Shown: piece after piece, positions 1 to 8,873 of the stretch | Layout: the number at the start of each line of letters is the position of its first letter | Numbering within the stretch: the stretch's first letter is position 1 | Assembly: GCF_000737195.2 (NCBI RefSeq) | Contig: NZ_JALM01000053.1 | Coordinates: 26,373-90,372, forward strand | Source: Sciscionella sediminilitoris | GTDB taxonomy: Bacteria > Actinomycetota > Actinomycetes > Mycobacteriales > Pseudonocardiaceae | Direction: 5' to 3' | Length of the DNA: 64,000 nucleotides | Notes under the pieces: model-generated | Database searches by the model: none | What the model saw: only the letters and a program-made list of their open reading frames with translations | Told to the model about the DNA's origin: nothing | Translations under genes and position numbers: made by a program

Positions 1-733
1 CAACCGCGCCTTCGATCAGCTGCTCATGGATGTCGCCCTGCACAAGCAGCCGGTGACCCTGATCCTCGACCGCGCGGGCATCACCGGTCCGGACGGAGCC
101 TCGCACCACGGGATGTGGGACCTCTCGCTGCTCGGCATGATCCCCGGGATGCGGGTCGCCGCACCCCGTGACGCGGTCACCCTGGCCGAGGAGTTCGCCG
201 AGGCGATCGAGATCTCGGACGGACCGGGTGCGCTGCGCCTGGTGCGCGGGACCGCGCCGGAATCGGTGCCCGCGGTGCGCCGCGTCGGCGGGGTGGACGT
301 GCTGCGCGAGTCGGAGACGGCCGATGTGCTGCTCGTCGCGATCGGCGGATTCGGTGAGCTCGCCGTGCTCGCCGGGGAGCTGCTGGCCGCGCAGGGCATC
401 GGGGTCACCGTGGTCGATCCGCGCTGGGTGCTCCCGGTTCCCGAGGCGCTCACCGAGCTCGCCGCCCGGCACACCTGCGTGGCCAGCGTCGAGGACAGCG
501 GGCGGCACGGGGGCTTCGGTACGGCACTGGCCGCGGCACTGCGGGACGCGCGCGTCGAGGTGCCGCTGCTCGACCTCGCGATCCCGCAGCGGTTCCACGA
601 TCACGGTTCGCGTTCGGAGGTGCTCGCCGGGCTGGGCCTGACCGCCCAGGATGTGGCGCGCCAGATCACCGAGTGGTCCGCGGACCGCCTGGATTCCTGC
701 CGAACAGCTGAATCGTCAGTAGAGCGCACCTAG
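1..733 (+). CDS. dxs: 1-deoxy-D-xylulose-5-phosphate synthase, C-terminal part (5' end outside window)
   Basis: Thiamine-diphosphate enzyme joining pyruvate and glyceraldehyde 3-phosphate, the first step of the MEP isoprenoid pathway in the cytoplasm. The visible reading frame starts at base 2 and gives about 243 residues. It shows the pyrimidine-binding transketolase domain ([20 protein letters not shown], then [11 protein letters not shown]) and the C-terminal transketolase domain with the closing [14 protein letters not shown] stretch typical of DXS. The N-terminal TPP-binding domain lies upstream of the window. Family assignment is secure. The tail after the domain (about 30 residues) is variable in the family. 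Confidence 0.95.
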   Translation, partial: NRAFDQLLMDVALHKQPVTLILDRAGITGPDGASHHGMWDLSLLGMIPGMRVAAPRDAVTLAEEFAEAIEISDGPGALRLVRGTAPESVPAVRRVGGVDVLRESETADVLLVAIGGFGELAVLAGELLAAQGIGVTVVDPRWVLPVPEALTELAARHTCVASVEDSGRHGGFGTALAAALRDARVEVPLLDLAIPQRFHDHGSRSEVLAGLGLTAQDVARQITEWSADRLDSCRTAESSVERT

Positions 734-950
734 AAGCTCCATGTCCTGCTACGCGGGGCCAGCGCGGCGCCTCGCTGCGAAGGCGCGCAATCACCATAGC
801 TGCCGCTATGGCTCAATCCTCCGCCTTGCGATGCATCCACGCTGGGCACCCGCTCGCGACGGACGGGAGTTCCTAGGCACACTCTGAGAAAACCCTGATG
901 ACCTGCCCAGAAGGCGGCAATACACAGGGTGACTGTGGCACGGTGGAAAC
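734..950. other. Intergenic region dxs-response regulator with two inverted repeats
   Basis: No open frame is supported in this 217-base gap. It holds two inverted repeats: 767-772/781-786 (6-bp arms) and 794-800/805-811 (CCATAGC, 4-nt loop, GCTATGG). Neither is followed by a T run. The stretch from about 740 to 870 has a less GC-rich, non-coding look. It could be a dxs terminator or a copy of a dispersed intergenic repeat; no second copy was noticed in this window. Confidence 0.4.
794..811. terminator. Perfect 7-bp hairpin downstream of dxs
   Basis: Arms CCATAGC and GCTATGG around TGCC form a perfect stem-loop 60 bases after the dxs stop. Actinobacterial terminators often lack a U tract, so it may end dxs transcription, but repeat-element ancestry is equally possible. 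Confidence 0.35.
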
Positions 951-1628
951 GTGCGGATTCTGGTAGTCGAGGATGAAGAAGCGCTCGCCGAGGCCATCGC
1001 CCGCGGGCTGCGCAGGGAAGGCATGGCCGTGGACGTCGCTACCGACGGTACGACCGGCAGCGAGAAGGCCAGTGTCACCCGCTACGACGTCGTGCTGCTC
1101 GATCGGGACCTGCCCGGCGTCTCCGGGGACGACATCTGCCGGGACATCGTCAACTCCGGCGCGCTGACCAGGGTGCTCATGCTCACCGCGAGCGGCTCGG
1201 TCACCGATCGGGTGGACGGGCTCTCCCTCGGCGCGGACGACTACCTGGCCAAGCCCTTCGCCTTCCCCGAGCTCGTCGCGCGGGTGCGCGCGCTCGGCAG
1301 GCGGGCGACCCCGGCGACTCCGCCCCTGCTCGCGGCCGGTGACCTGCGGCTGGATCCGGCCAAGCGGGCCGTCACGCGCAAGGGGGAACCGATCGAGCTG
1401 ACCCGCAAGGAGTTCGGGGTGCTCGAGGTGCTGCTCTGCGCGGGCGGTTCGGTGGTGTCCAGCGAGGAGCTGCTGGAGCGGGTCTGGGACGAGAATGCCG
1501 ACCCGTTCACCACCACTGTCCGGGTGACCGTGATGACGCTGCGCAAGAAGCTCGGCGAGCCGGGCATGATCGACACGGTGGTCGGCTCCGGATACCGGGT
1601 CGCCGAACCGGTACGGCAGGTTGAGTGA
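951..1628 (+). CDS. OmpR-family two-component response regulator
   Basis: DNA-binding regulator of 225 residues. The receiver domain (about 1-115) has the acidic pocket E7/D8, phospho-acceptor D51 (VVLLD51RDLPG), T79 and K101. A winged-helix domain (about 130-220) carries the RKEFGVLEVLL and VRVTVMTLRKKLGEP elements. The GTG start at 951 has no clear Shine-Dalgarno; CACGGT at 939-944 lies 6 nt upstream, so it could be leaderless. The stop overlaps the histidine kinase start by 4 nt, so the two form one pair. Target genes and stimulus are not evident. Confidence 0.92.
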   Translation: MRILVVEDEEALAEAIARGLRREGMAVDVATDGTTGSEKASVTRYDVVLLDRDLPGVSGDDICRDIVNSGALTRVLMLTASGSVTDRVDGLSLGADDYLAKPFAFPELVARVRALGRRATPATPPLLAAGDLRLDPAKRAVTRKGEPIELTRKEFGVLEVLLCAGGSVVSSEELLERVWDENADPFTTTVRVTVMTLRKKLGEPGMIDTVVGSGYRVAEPVRQVE

Positions 1629-2770
1629 GCCGGTTGAGCCAATCTCCCCGGCTCGGTGGATTCGGGCTCCGGGCACGCCTGACCGTGCTCGCGACCGGCC
1701 TGGTGGCACTGGTCAGCCTGGTGCTGCTGTGGCTCGGCTGGATGCTCGCCGGGAACGTCATGCAGGCGGTGCCGCGGCTGCCGGACGGTGAGGTCGTCCA
1801 GGTCGACGGCTACGACGTCACCTCGGATCAGCTCGCGGCCGCGCTCGCCAGCCACGCACGCACCGAGGTGCTGCGGGACGGGGGAGTGGCGGTCGGCCTG
1901 GTCGTCATCGCGGCCGCGCTGCTGGCCTGGACCCTGACCGGCAGGCTGCTGCGCCCGCTGCACGAGGTGACCGCCACCGCGCGCACGCTCTCGGCGAGCT
2001 CGCTCGGGGAACGCATCCGGCTGGACGGCCCGCGCGACGAGGTGGCCGAGCTCGCGGACACCTTCGACGCGATGCTCGACCGCTTGCAGGCCACCTTCGA
2101 CTCGCAGCAGCGCTTCGTCGCGAACGCCAGCCACGAACTGCGCACCCCGCTCTCGGTGATCCGCACCGAACTGGATGTCACACTCTCCGATCCGCAGGCG
2201 AACGCCGCCGAGCTGCGCCGGATGGCCGAGGTGGTGCGCGGCGCCTCGGACCGCTCCGAGCAGCTCGTCGAGGCGCTGCTGCTGCTCGCCCGCACCGACG
2301 GCACCGGGATCGCGGTGCGCGAACCGGTCGACATGGCCGTGCTCGTGGCGAGTGCCTGGCGCGCCGTGCAGGACATGGCCGCCGAACGGGAACTCGAGGT
2401 CGCGTTCGACACCCCGCCCGCCTCCACGGTCGGCGATCCCTCGCTGCTGGAACGCGTGGCGGGCAATCTGCTGGAGAACGCCATCCGGCACAACGTGGAC
2501 CAGGGCTGGATCCGGGTGCGACTGGTGTCCGACGAGCACTGGACCGAGCTGCGGGTCGCCTCCTCCGGTCCGCCCATCGCCGCCGAAGAGGTCACCGCGC
2601 TGTTCGAGCCGTTCCGCAGGGCGGGGGTCGCCCGCACCGCACGCGGCGGTGCCGGTCTCGGGCTCTCGATCGTCCGCGCGATCGTGCAGGCGCACGGCGG
2701 GGAGGTCTCCGGGCGCCCGGTCGAGGGTGGTGGACTGGAAGTATTCGCTCGCCTGCCCGCGGCTCCCTAG
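1625..2770 (+). CDS. Sensor histidine kinase (EnvZ/BaeS type)
   Basis: Membrane sensor kinase, 381 residues, partner of the preceding regulator. Two transmembrane segments (about 19-42 and 87-107) flank a short extracytoplasmic loop of about 45 residues. A HAMP linker (about 108-160) is followed by the dimerisation/phosphorylation helix with H170 in ASHELRTP. The ATPase domain has the N box (NLLENAIRHN) and G boxes (GGAGLGLSIVRAIVQAHGG). The GTG start overlaps the regulator's TGA by 4 nt. The small sensor loop suggests sensing within or near the membrane; the signal is unknown. Confidence 0.92.
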   Translation: MSRLSQSPRLGGFGLRARLTVLATGLVALVSLVLLWLGWMLAGNVMQAVPRLPDGEVVQVDGYDVTSDQLAAALASHARTEVLRDGGVAVGLVVIAAALLAWTLTGRLLRPLHEVTATARTLSASSLGERIRLDGPRDEVAELADTFDAMLDRLQATFDSQQRFVANASHELRTPLSVIRTELDVTLSDPQANAAELRRMAEVVRGASDRSEQLVEALLLLARTDGTGIAVREPVDMAVLVASAWRAVQDMAAERELEVAFDTPPASTVGDPSLLERVAGNLLENAIRHNVDQGWIRVRLVSDEHWTELRVASSGPPIAAEEVTALFEPFRRAGVARTARGGAGLGLSIVRAIVQAHGGEVSGRPVEGGGLEVFARLPAAP

Positions 2771-2771
2771 C

Positions 2772-2777
2772 TAAAGT
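2772..2777 (+). promoter_or_regulatory. -10 hexamer of leaderless SDR gene
   Basis: TAAAGT lies one base after the kinase stop and 6 nt before the ATG at 2784, with no Shine-Dalgarno sequence between. This is the layout of a leaderless transcript. Confidence 0.5.
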
Positions 2778-2783
2778 GCGCCC

Positions 2784-3497
2784 ATGACTCGAACCGCCGT
2801 TGTGGTCGGTGCCGCGGGCGGGATCGGCTCGGCCTGTGTGCGCAGGCTGGCCGCCGACGGGTACCGCGTCGTCGCCGTAGACGCCGACGAACGGGTGCGC
2901 GAGCTTCCGGACTGCCGCCCGGTGCACGGGGACTGCACCGCGGCCGAGGTACTCGACGAGGCCTTCGCCGATCCGGTGGATGTGCTCGTGCACGGCGTCT
3001 ATCACTGGGTGCGCGCCCCGCTGGAGGAGCTGCGCCGCGAGGACTGGCTGCGGGTACTCGACGTGGGCCTGCTCTCCGCCTGGGAGGCCGCGGTCCGGCT
3101 CGCCAAGGGCGGGCGCGCCGCCTCGATCGTGCTCATCGGCTCGGTCCAGGCCAATCGCGCGGTTGCCGGGGCGGCGCCCTACGCGGCTTCGAAGGCGGGT
3201 CTGGCCAGCCTGGCGCGGGCGGCAGCGGTGGAGTGGGGCCCGCGGGGGATCCGGTGCAATGTGGTCGAGCCGGGGGCCGTGGAGATCCCGGTGAGCGCCG
3301 AACACCTCGCCAAACCCGAGATCCGGGGACCCATGCTGGACGCGCAGCCGCTGCGCCGGTTGTGTGTGCCCGACGAGATCGCCGGGGTGGTCGCGTTCCT
3401 CGCCGGGAGCGATTCCGCCTTCGTCAACGGCGAGACGATCGCGGTCAACGGCGGCACCACGGCACTGCTCCCCGGCGAGCTCCCGAGGTACTCATGA
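2784..3497 (+). CDS. SDR-family NAD(P)-dependent oxidoreductase
   Basis: Classical short-chain dehydrogenase/reductase of 237 residues. The cofactor motif GAAGGIG is at 9-15, catalytic serine S120 lies in VLIGS, and the YxxxK pair is Y133/K137 (PYAASKAGL). The C-terminal half has the usual NVVEPGAVEIP and VNGETIAVNGG elements. The first acidic residue after strand 2 (D33) hints at NAD(H) preference. Its stop overlaps the start of the GT9-like gene by 4 nt, so the two are probably co-translated. The substrate cannot be told from sequence. Confidence 0.88.
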   Translation: MTRTAVVVGAAGGIGSACVRRLAADGYRVVAVDADERVRELPDCRPVHGDCTAAEVLDEAFADPVDVLVHGVYHWVRAPLEELRREDWLRVLDVGLLSAWEAAVRLAKGGRAASIVLIGSVQANRAVAGAAPYAASKAGLASLARAAAVEWGPRGIRCNVVEPGAVEIPVSAEHLAKPEIRGPMLDAQPLRRLCVPDEIAGVVAFLAGSDSAFVNGETIAVNGGTTALLPGELPRYS

Positions 3498-4624
3498 CCG
3501 AGTCGGTCCTGGTCGACTTCGTCTACTGCCATCCGGTCGGGCACGCCATCGAAGCGCTGCAGTACTGCCTCGGCTACAAGCGCGCCGATCCCCGGCGGCG
3601 GGTCGGTGTGGTGCTGAACGCCGACACCCCGGCCGAGCTCGCGCACTGGTGTGCGGACGTGGACGAGGTGTACACGGTGGACATCGACGTGTTCGAACCA
3701 CCGGAGGCGGACGTGCTCGCGCACATCCCCCGGGACTGGGACTGGGTGTTCGACGATGCGCGCGGCCACCAGGAATGGCAGCGCGAGTTCTTTCCCGGGC
3801 TCGGGCGCTACTACGAGCTGGCGGGGGAGCATTTCCGCGCCCGCAGGCGGCACGGAGTGGTCGGCGACGGTTCGGCCGAATACCGGCCGGGGGAACGGTT
3901 GCGGATCGAACCGCCCGCGGCGGTCCCGGAATCCGGGGGAGTGCCGCAGATCGCCGTACTCCCCGCGGGCAGTGCGGAACGCTCGCTGTATCCCACGCTC
4001 GACTCCTGGGTGCGGATCCTGCGGGCGGTGCGCGCCCGGTTCGGCGAGGTGCGGCTGCGGGTACTCGGCAAGCTGACCGCCGACGGGCGCACCAGCACCG
4101 GCTTCGCCGCCGAGGAGTTCACCGCGCTGGCCGAACGGGTGGACGGGGTGCGGCTCGATCTCGATCTGCCGCTCGCCGAACAGCTCGCCCTGCTGCGCGG
4201 CTGCTCGATGCTGCTCTCCCCGCACACCGGTTTCGGGTTCACCGCGCTCGCGGTCGGCACCCCGTGGCTCGTGCTCGCCGGGAACCACTGGCCGGAGTAC
4301 TACTTCAATCCCGGTGTCCCGTTCTATTCGGTGCTGCCCGATATCCGGCGGTTTCCCTGCTACCGGCCCATTCTCGGCGACGGCTCGCTGGAAAACCCGG
4401 AACCGGTCGAGGACGAGGGCCCGCGGTCACCGAGCATGTGCGCGGACCGGATTGAGAGCGATCTCGAGGAACTGCTCGACGCGGCCGGTCTGCTGCTCGC
4501 CGGGGAGCTCGACTTCGAGGCGGCGATGACCGGGCATTTCCGGCGGCTCTCCGCGCTCTACGTGGGCCGTCACGAGCGGATGTACTCCGTGGACGGCATC
4601 CACCTGAACTACTTGCCCGGCTGA
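3494..4624 (+). CDS. GT9-like (heptosyltransferase-like) glycosyltransferase
   Basis: Predicted cytoplasmic glycosyltransferase of 376 residues starting at the ATG that overlaps the SDR stop. The C-terminal half has the features of GT9/ADP-heptose transferase-like proteins: a strand/turn stretch LLSPHTGFGFTALAVGTPWLVLAG (about 238-262) that would bind the sugar-nucleotide donor, preceded by a beta-alpha fold with a VLPAGS segment. The N-terminal acceptor half is divergent. GT9 is best known from LPS core synthesis, which a Gram-positive lacks, so the acceptor here is unknown. Its last 16 bases overlap the convergent RNase D gene. Family call is moderately sure; specificity is not. Confidence 0.6.
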   Translation: MTESVLVDFVYCHPVGHAIEALQYCLGYKRADPRRRVGVVLNADTPAELAHWCADVDEVYTVDIDVFEPPEADVLAHIPRDWDWVFDDARGHQEWQREFFPGLGRYYELAGEHFRARRRHGVVGDGSAEYRPGERLRIEPPAAVPESGGVPQIAVLPAGSAERSLYPTLDSWVRILRAVRARFGEVRLRVLGKLTADGRTSTGFAAEEFTALAERVDGVRLDLDLPLAEQLALLRGCSMLLSPHTGFGFTALAVGTPWLVLAGNHWPEYYFNPGVPFYSVLPDIRRFPCYRPILGDGSLENPEPVEDEGPRSPSMCADRIESDLEELLDAAGLLLAGELDFEAAMTGHFRRLSALYVGRHERMYSVDGIHLNYLPG

Positions 4625-5871
4625 ACCGGAGCCGTTTCCCGCAGCGCAGCGGTGAGCACCCCGCCGGTGAGCTCGACCTGCCAGGGACGGGCCCCGCCCG
4701 CGCGCAGTGCCTCGGCGACGGTTTCGGTTTCCACCGGCCCGGGCGGCTGCCAGGACAGCCTGCGCACCAGATCGGGGAGCAGCAGATTCTCCACCGGGAG
4801 GGTGTGGCGTTCGGCGATCGAGTTCAGCGCCTCGCGCGCCGCGCTCAGCCGGGCCGCCGCGTCCGGATCGCGTTCGGCCCAGCGGTTGGTCGGCGGCGGG
4901 CCCTCGTGCTGCGGGGAGGAGTTCGGCAGCGAGGCGCCGTCGAGTTCCCGCGCCCGCTGCAGCGCCCCGCTCCACAGACTGGCATTGCGCCGCTGTGCCC
5001 GGCCACGGAACACCGGGAGCTTGATCAGTTCGCCCGCGTCCCGGGGATCCTCGGTCGCGGCCTGCACGATGGCGGAATCGGGCAGCACGCGGCCCGGCGC
5101 GATATCGCGCCGGGCGGCGAGCTGTTCGCGGGCGAGCCAGAGCTCACGGACCGCGGCGAGTTTGCGCGGCGAGCGGACCCGGTGGATACCGGAGGTCCGC
5201 CGCCACGGTTCCTGGCGCTGGGGGCGTGGTGGCGCCGTGCGAACCGCGTCGAACTCCTGGAGTGCCCACTCCAGTTTGCCCGCCGCGCGCAGCTGCTCCT
5301 CGAGTCGATCGCGCAGTTCGATGAGCAACTCCACGTCGAGTGCCGCGTAGACCAGCCAGTCCTTCGGCAGCGGCCGTCGTGACCAGTCCGCCGCCGAATG
5401 GCCCTTCTCCAGCTCGTAGCCGAGCAGGATGCGGACCATCGTGCCGAGGGCGACCCGTTCGTAGCCGGCCAGCCGTGCGGCCAGCTCCGTGTCGAACAGC
5501 CGGGCAGGCCGCATCCCGAGCTCGTCGAGGCACGGCAGGTCCTGGGATGCCGCGTGCAGCACCCATTCCGGACCGTCCAGTGCCTCGACGAGACCGTCGA
5601 GCTCACCGTCGAGTGCGACCGGATCGATGAGCAGGGTCGGTGTGCCCGTCCTGCGCAGCTGGATCAGGTACGCACGCTGTGAGTACCGGTACCCGGACGC
5701 CCGTTCGGTGTCCACCGCGATCGGACCCTCGCCTGCCTCGAGAGTGCGTACTCCGTCGGCGAGTGCGTCCGGATCGGCGATCACCTCGGGAACGCCGTGT
5801 TCCGGCTCAGTGAGCGGGGTCACCGCCTGCTGGTCGTGTTCTTCGGAAACTGCTCCCACGGTGTGCGACAC
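4609..5871 (-). CDS. rnd: Ribonuclease D (3'-5' exoribonuclease with HRDC domain)
   Basis: DEDDy 3'-5' exonuclease, 420 residues, trimming structured RNAs such as tRNA precursors. Catalytic residues are visible: D54/E56 (AVDTERA), D111 (HAASQDL), and Y175/D179 (YAALDVE). An HRDC nucleic-acid-binding domain covers about 235-310, and a second HRDC-like region follows near the C terminus. Start choice is unsure. GTG at 5871 has no ribosome-binding site. GTG at 5859, four codons inside, has TAGTGT eight bases upstream and could be a leaderless start. The rnd gene is commonly near dxs in actinobacteria; here a regulator pair, SDR and GT9 gene separate them. Confidence 0.92.
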   Translation of the reverse strand: MSHTVGAVSEEHDQQAVTPLTEPEHGVPEVIADPDALADGVRTLEAGEGPIAVDTERASGYRYSQRAYLIQLRRTGTPTLLIDPVALDGELDGLVEALDGPEWVLHAASQDLPCLDELGMRPARLFDTELAARLAGYERVALGTMVRILLGYELEKGHSAADWSRRPLPKDWLVYAALDVELLIELRDRLEEQLRAAGKLEWALQEFDAVRTAPPRPQRQEPWRRTSGIHRVRSPRKLAAVRELWLAREQLAARRDIAPGRVLPDSAIVQAATEDPRDAGELIKLPVFRGRAQRRNASLWSGALQRARELDGASLPNSSPQHEGPPPTNRWAERDPDAAARLSAAREALNSIAERHTLPVENLLLPDLVRRLSWQPPGPVETETVAEALRAGGARPWQVELTGGVLTAALRETAPVQPGK

Positions 5872-5951
5872 TACGTCGCCGCGGTCGAGTGATGTGCTCG
5901 GACGCTCATTTCCCGGCGATACCCCCCATATTGGGGAACCGCCGGACGCCC

Positions 5952-6677
5952 TTACCTGATCACTCCGGCCCGCATGGCGAGCGCCACCATCTGCGCCCGG
6001 TCCCCGGTGCCGAGTTTCCTGCCGACCCGGGACAGATGCGACTTGACGGTGAGCGAGGAAAGGCTCAGCGTCTCGCCGATCTCCTTGTTCGACTGGCCGT
6101 CCGCGACGAGCTGGAGCACCTCCACCTCTCGGGTGGACAGTTCCCGTGTCGAGTGGTCCGCGCCGGCCACCCGAGACCCCGTGGCCAGCAGCGGAGCCAC
6201 GGACGGATCCGCGTAGACCCCGCCGTCCAGCACCCGCCGCACCCCGTCCACGACGACGACCGCGGACGCCGACTTGAGCAGGTATGCCTGCGCACCGGCC
6301 TGGAAGGCCGAGCGGACGGCGTAGGGATCATCCGAGGAGGCCAGCACCACGATCCGTGGCCACGCCTGCGTACGCAGTTCGGTGACCAGTTCGATCCCGC
6401 TGCCGTCCGGCAGCCCGAGATCGAGGATCGCGAGGTCACACGGCCCGGTGGCCACGGCTCTCGCTCTTGCCTCGGCGACCGTGGCCGCCTCGTGCACCTC
6501 GCCGGCGCCCATAGTGGCGAGTCGTGCCGCGATGGCTTCCCGCAGCAGCGGGTGGTCATCGACAACGAGCACCGAGAATTGCTCTTCCCGCGGGTGCGGG
6601 ACCAAATTGCTTGCCGGCAATGTGTTGCCGGCCGTCGTCGTGTTTCGGACGGCGTCGGGTAATCCGACGGCAGCCAC
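5952..6677 (-). CDS. NarL/FixJ-family response regulator
   Basis: 241-residue DNA-binding regulator without an adjacent kinase gene. The receiver domain has acidic residues D40/D41 (VLVVDDHPLL), phospho-acceptor D86 (AILDLGLPDG) and K135 (YLLKSAS). The C-terminal LuxR-type helix-turn-helix reads LSTREVEVLQLVADGQSNKEIGETLSLSSLTVKSHLSRV. The GTG at 6677 is preferred to a longer start at 6716 because GGGAGG lies six bases before it. As an orphan it may pair with a kinase elsewhere or act without phosphorylation. Confidence 0.88.
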   Translation of the reverse strand: MAAVGLPDAVRNTTTAGNTLPASNLVPHPREEQFSVLVVDDHPLLREAIAARLATMGAGEVHEAATVAEARARAVATGPCDLAILDLGLPDGSGIELVTELRTQAWPRIVVLASSDDPYAVRSAFQAGAQAYLLKSASAVVVVDGVRRVLDGGVYADPSVAPLLATGSRVAGADHSTRELSTREVEVLQLVADGQSNKEIGETLSLSSLTVKSHLSRVGRKLGTGDRAQMVALAMRAGVIR

Positions 6678-6852
6678 GTCATACCTCCCTGGAGTCGGTC
6701 GTGCCCCCGACCGCACCGGGTCTTTCGGCCAACCAGCCGCGCCACTGATCGACCGAAAGTGGTGCCGATAGCGGAGAAGAGTAGCCCCCCAAGCGGCCTA
6801 ATGACATGCGCCCGGGCCAATCTGTACGAAATAGTTTGAGTGAAGATGCCGG

Positions 6853-6882
6853 TAGATTCACACATTTGAGCGACAAATGTGT
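6853..6882 (+). promoter_or_regulatory. Promoter and palindromic operator before the dipeptidase operon
   Basis: TAGATT at 6853-6858 fits a -10 hexamer. Directly downstream, 6860-6868 (ACACATTTG) and 6874-6882 (CAAATGTGT) form a perfect 9-bp inverted repeat around 5 nt, covering the expected transcription start. The A/T-rich palindrome stands out in GC-rich DNA and looks like a repressor site. The upstream gap 6678-6852 holds nothing else recognised. Confidence 0.5.
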
Positions 6883-6914
6883 TTACCTGTAACGCGAGGA
6901 GCTTGGCTGACGAC

Positions 6915-8096
6915 ATGCCTCAATCAGCGATCGACAATTCGGTTCAGGCGGGGGAGAACGGCACCGGAAGTGAGGTGCTTCGCGTCACACCTCTGGTAGA
7001 CGGACACAACGATCTGCCGTGGGCGCTGCGCGAAATGTTCGGTCCGGACGCGGCCACCCGGCTCGGCGAGCTCGACCTGGACACCGATCTGCGGCAGGCC
7101 CACCCCGAACTGCACACCGACCTGGTGCGCGCCGCCGAGGGCGGGCTCGGTGCCCAGTTCTGGTCGGTCTACGTGCCCTGCTCCTACACCGGCTCCAGCG
7201 CGGTGACCGCGGTGCTCCAGCAGATCGAGCTGGCGCACGCGATGGTCCGCCGGTACCCGGACCGGCTCGGCCTGGCCACCACGGCCGCCGAGGCGCGTGA
7301 GGTCTTCGCCTCCGGCAGGCTCGCCTCGCTGCTCGGTGCCGAGGGCGGGCACTGCATCGACGACTCGCTGACCGTGCTGCGCGCGCTCTACCGGCTCGGT
7401 GTGCGGTACATGACACTGACCCACAACGAGAACACCAACTGGGCCGATTCGGCCACCGACGAACCCGCGCACGGCGGGCTCACCGAGTTCGGCCGCCGGG
7501 TGGTCGCGGAGATGAACGCGCTCGGCATGCTCGTGGATCTCTCGCACGTCGCCGAGTCGACGATGCGGGCCGCACTCGAGGTGAGCTCCGCCCCGGTGAT
7601 CTTCAGCCACTCCTGCGCCAAGGCGGTGACCGACTCGCCGCGCAACGTCCCGGACGACGTGCTGACCACCATGGCCGGGAACGGCGGGGTGTGCATGGTC
7701 AGCTTCGTGCCCGGGTTCGTCTCGAAGAAGATCGCCGCCTGGGACGAGCAGGTGCGCGCGGCGATGGACGCGGCCGGTGACCGCTACGTCGACCTCGGAC
7801 GGCGCAGCGCGTTCATCGAGACCTGGGACGGCCCGCCGCGGCCCCAGGCCACGCTGGAGGACGTGCTCGAACACCTGGACCACGTGCGCGAGGTCGCCGG
7901 GATCGAGCACATCGGCCTCGGCGGAGACTACGACGGGGTCGCGGCCCAGCCGCGCGGGCTCGAGGACGTCACCGGCTACCGGTTGCTGTTCGACACGCTC
8001 GCCGAACGCGGCTGGTCGCGCACCGATCTCGGCAAGCTCGCCGGGGAGAACGCGCTGCGGGTGCTCGCCGACGCCGAGTCCACGGCGAGCCGCTGA
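6915..8096 (+). CDS. Membrane dipeptidase (peptidase family M19)
   Basis: Renal-dipeptidase-type zinc enzyme of 393 residues, hydrolysing dipeptides (including D-amino-acid and cyclic ones in the family). Metal-site motifs are visible: H-x-D in VDGHNDLPW (about 30-33), the bridging glutamate in LLGAEGGHCI, DLSHV, and FSHSCAKAV, plus the C-terminal LGGDYDG aspartate. A GTG at 6879 would extend the protein by 12 residues, but it lies inside the operator palindrome. ATG 6915 is preferred, although the nearest purine-rich stretch (6895-6901) is rather far. No signal peptide is seen. Its stop shares one base with the next start. Confidence 0.9.
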   Translation: MPQSAIDNSVQAGENGTGSEVLRVTPLVDGHNDLPWALREMFGPDAATRLGELDLDTDLRQAHPELHTDLVRAAEGGLGAQFWSVYVPCSYTGSSAVTAVLQQIELAHAMVRRYPDRLGLATTAAEAREVFASGRLASLLGAEGGHCIDDSLTVLRALYRLGVRYMTLTHNENTNWADSATDEPAHGGLTEFGRRVVAEMNALGMLVDLSHVAESTMRAALEVSSAPVIFSHSCAKAVTDSPRNVPDDVLTTMAGNGGVCMVSFVPGFVSKKIAAWDEQVRAAMDAAGDRYVDLGRRSAFIETWDGPPRPQATLEDVLEHLDHVREVAGIEHIGLGGDYDGVAAQPRGLEDVTGYRLLFDTLAERGWSRTDLGKLAGENALRVLADAESTASR

Positions 8097-8866
8097 TGAG
8101 CGGGGACGCGCGCTGGATCCTCGACCCGGCAACCCGCGGCCCGGTGCCCGAACCCGATCTGGTGCTCGGCTACGGGCCGGGGCCGGAACGGGTGGCCGAG
8201 GTGCGCCTGCCAGAGGGGAGCGGACCGGCCCCGCTCGTGCTGGTGCTGCACGGCGGCTACTGGCGGGCCAAGCACGACCGCGGCTACCTGGGGTCGCTGT
8301 GCGCCGAACTGACCGCCCGCGGATACCTCACCGCGAACGTGGAGTACCACCGCAGCGGTCAGCCCGGCGGTGGCTGGCCGGGGACCGCCGAGGACGTGCG
8401 CGCGGCCGTGCACGCCCTGCCCGCCCGGATCGCGGAGGCGGCACCGGGGCGGAGCGGTGACACGGTGCTGCTCGGGCATTCCGCGGGCGGGCACCTCGCG
8501 CTGCTCACCGCGCACGAGGGGATCACCGGGATCCTCGCCCTTGCCGCGGTCAGCGATCTCGCCGAGACCGCGCGGCAGCGGCTGGACGAGGGCGCGGCAC
8601 AGGAGTTCATGGGCGGTGAGCCCGCGGAGCTGCCCGAGGCGTACGCGGCGGCCGATCCGCTGCGTCAAGGTCCGCCCGCGGCCCGCACCGTGCTGGTGCA
8701 CGGGGATGCCGACGATCGGGTACCGCACGAGTTCAGCGTGCGCTATGCCGAGCGGTTCGGTGCGCGGCTGCACACCGTGCCCGGGGCGGACCATTTCGAC
8801 CTCGTCGCGCCCGGTTCGCCCGGGTTCGCCGCGGTACTCGAAGCGCTGCCGGAGCTGACGGGCTGA
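8096..8866 (+). CDS. Alpha/beta-hydrolase (kynurenine-formamidase/acetyl-esterase-like)
   Basis: 256-residue alpha/beta-hydrolase. The oxyanion motif [13 protein letters not shown] is typical of the esterase/kynurenine formamidase branch. The nucleophile elbow is GHSAGG, followed by aspartate in [10 protein letters not shown] and histidine in GADHFDLV, a complete triad. ATG overlaps the dipeptidase TGA by one base, so the two are translationally coupled. A shared role in taking apart small amide or ester compounds is plausible but not shown. Confidence 0.82.
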   Translation: MSGDARWILDPATRGPVPEPDLVLGYGPGPERVAEVRLPEGSGPAPLVLVLHGGYWRAKHDRGYLGSLCAELTARGYLTANVEYHRSGQPGGGWPGTAEDVRAAVHALPARIAEAAPGRSGDTVLLGHSAGGHLALLTAHEGITGILALAAVSDLAETARQRLDEGAAQEFMGGEPAELPEAYAAADPLRQGPPAARTVLVHGDADDRVPHEFSVRYAERFGARLHTVPGADHFDLVAPGSPGFAAVLEALPELTG

Positions 8867-8873
8867 GCGAGGT

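Noticed and set aside
1241..2695. 484-codon antisense open frame over the two-component genes
   Set aside because: High GC content gives long antisense open frames; the composition is His/Arg/Gly-rich without domains, while the plus-strand genes have full catalytic motifs.
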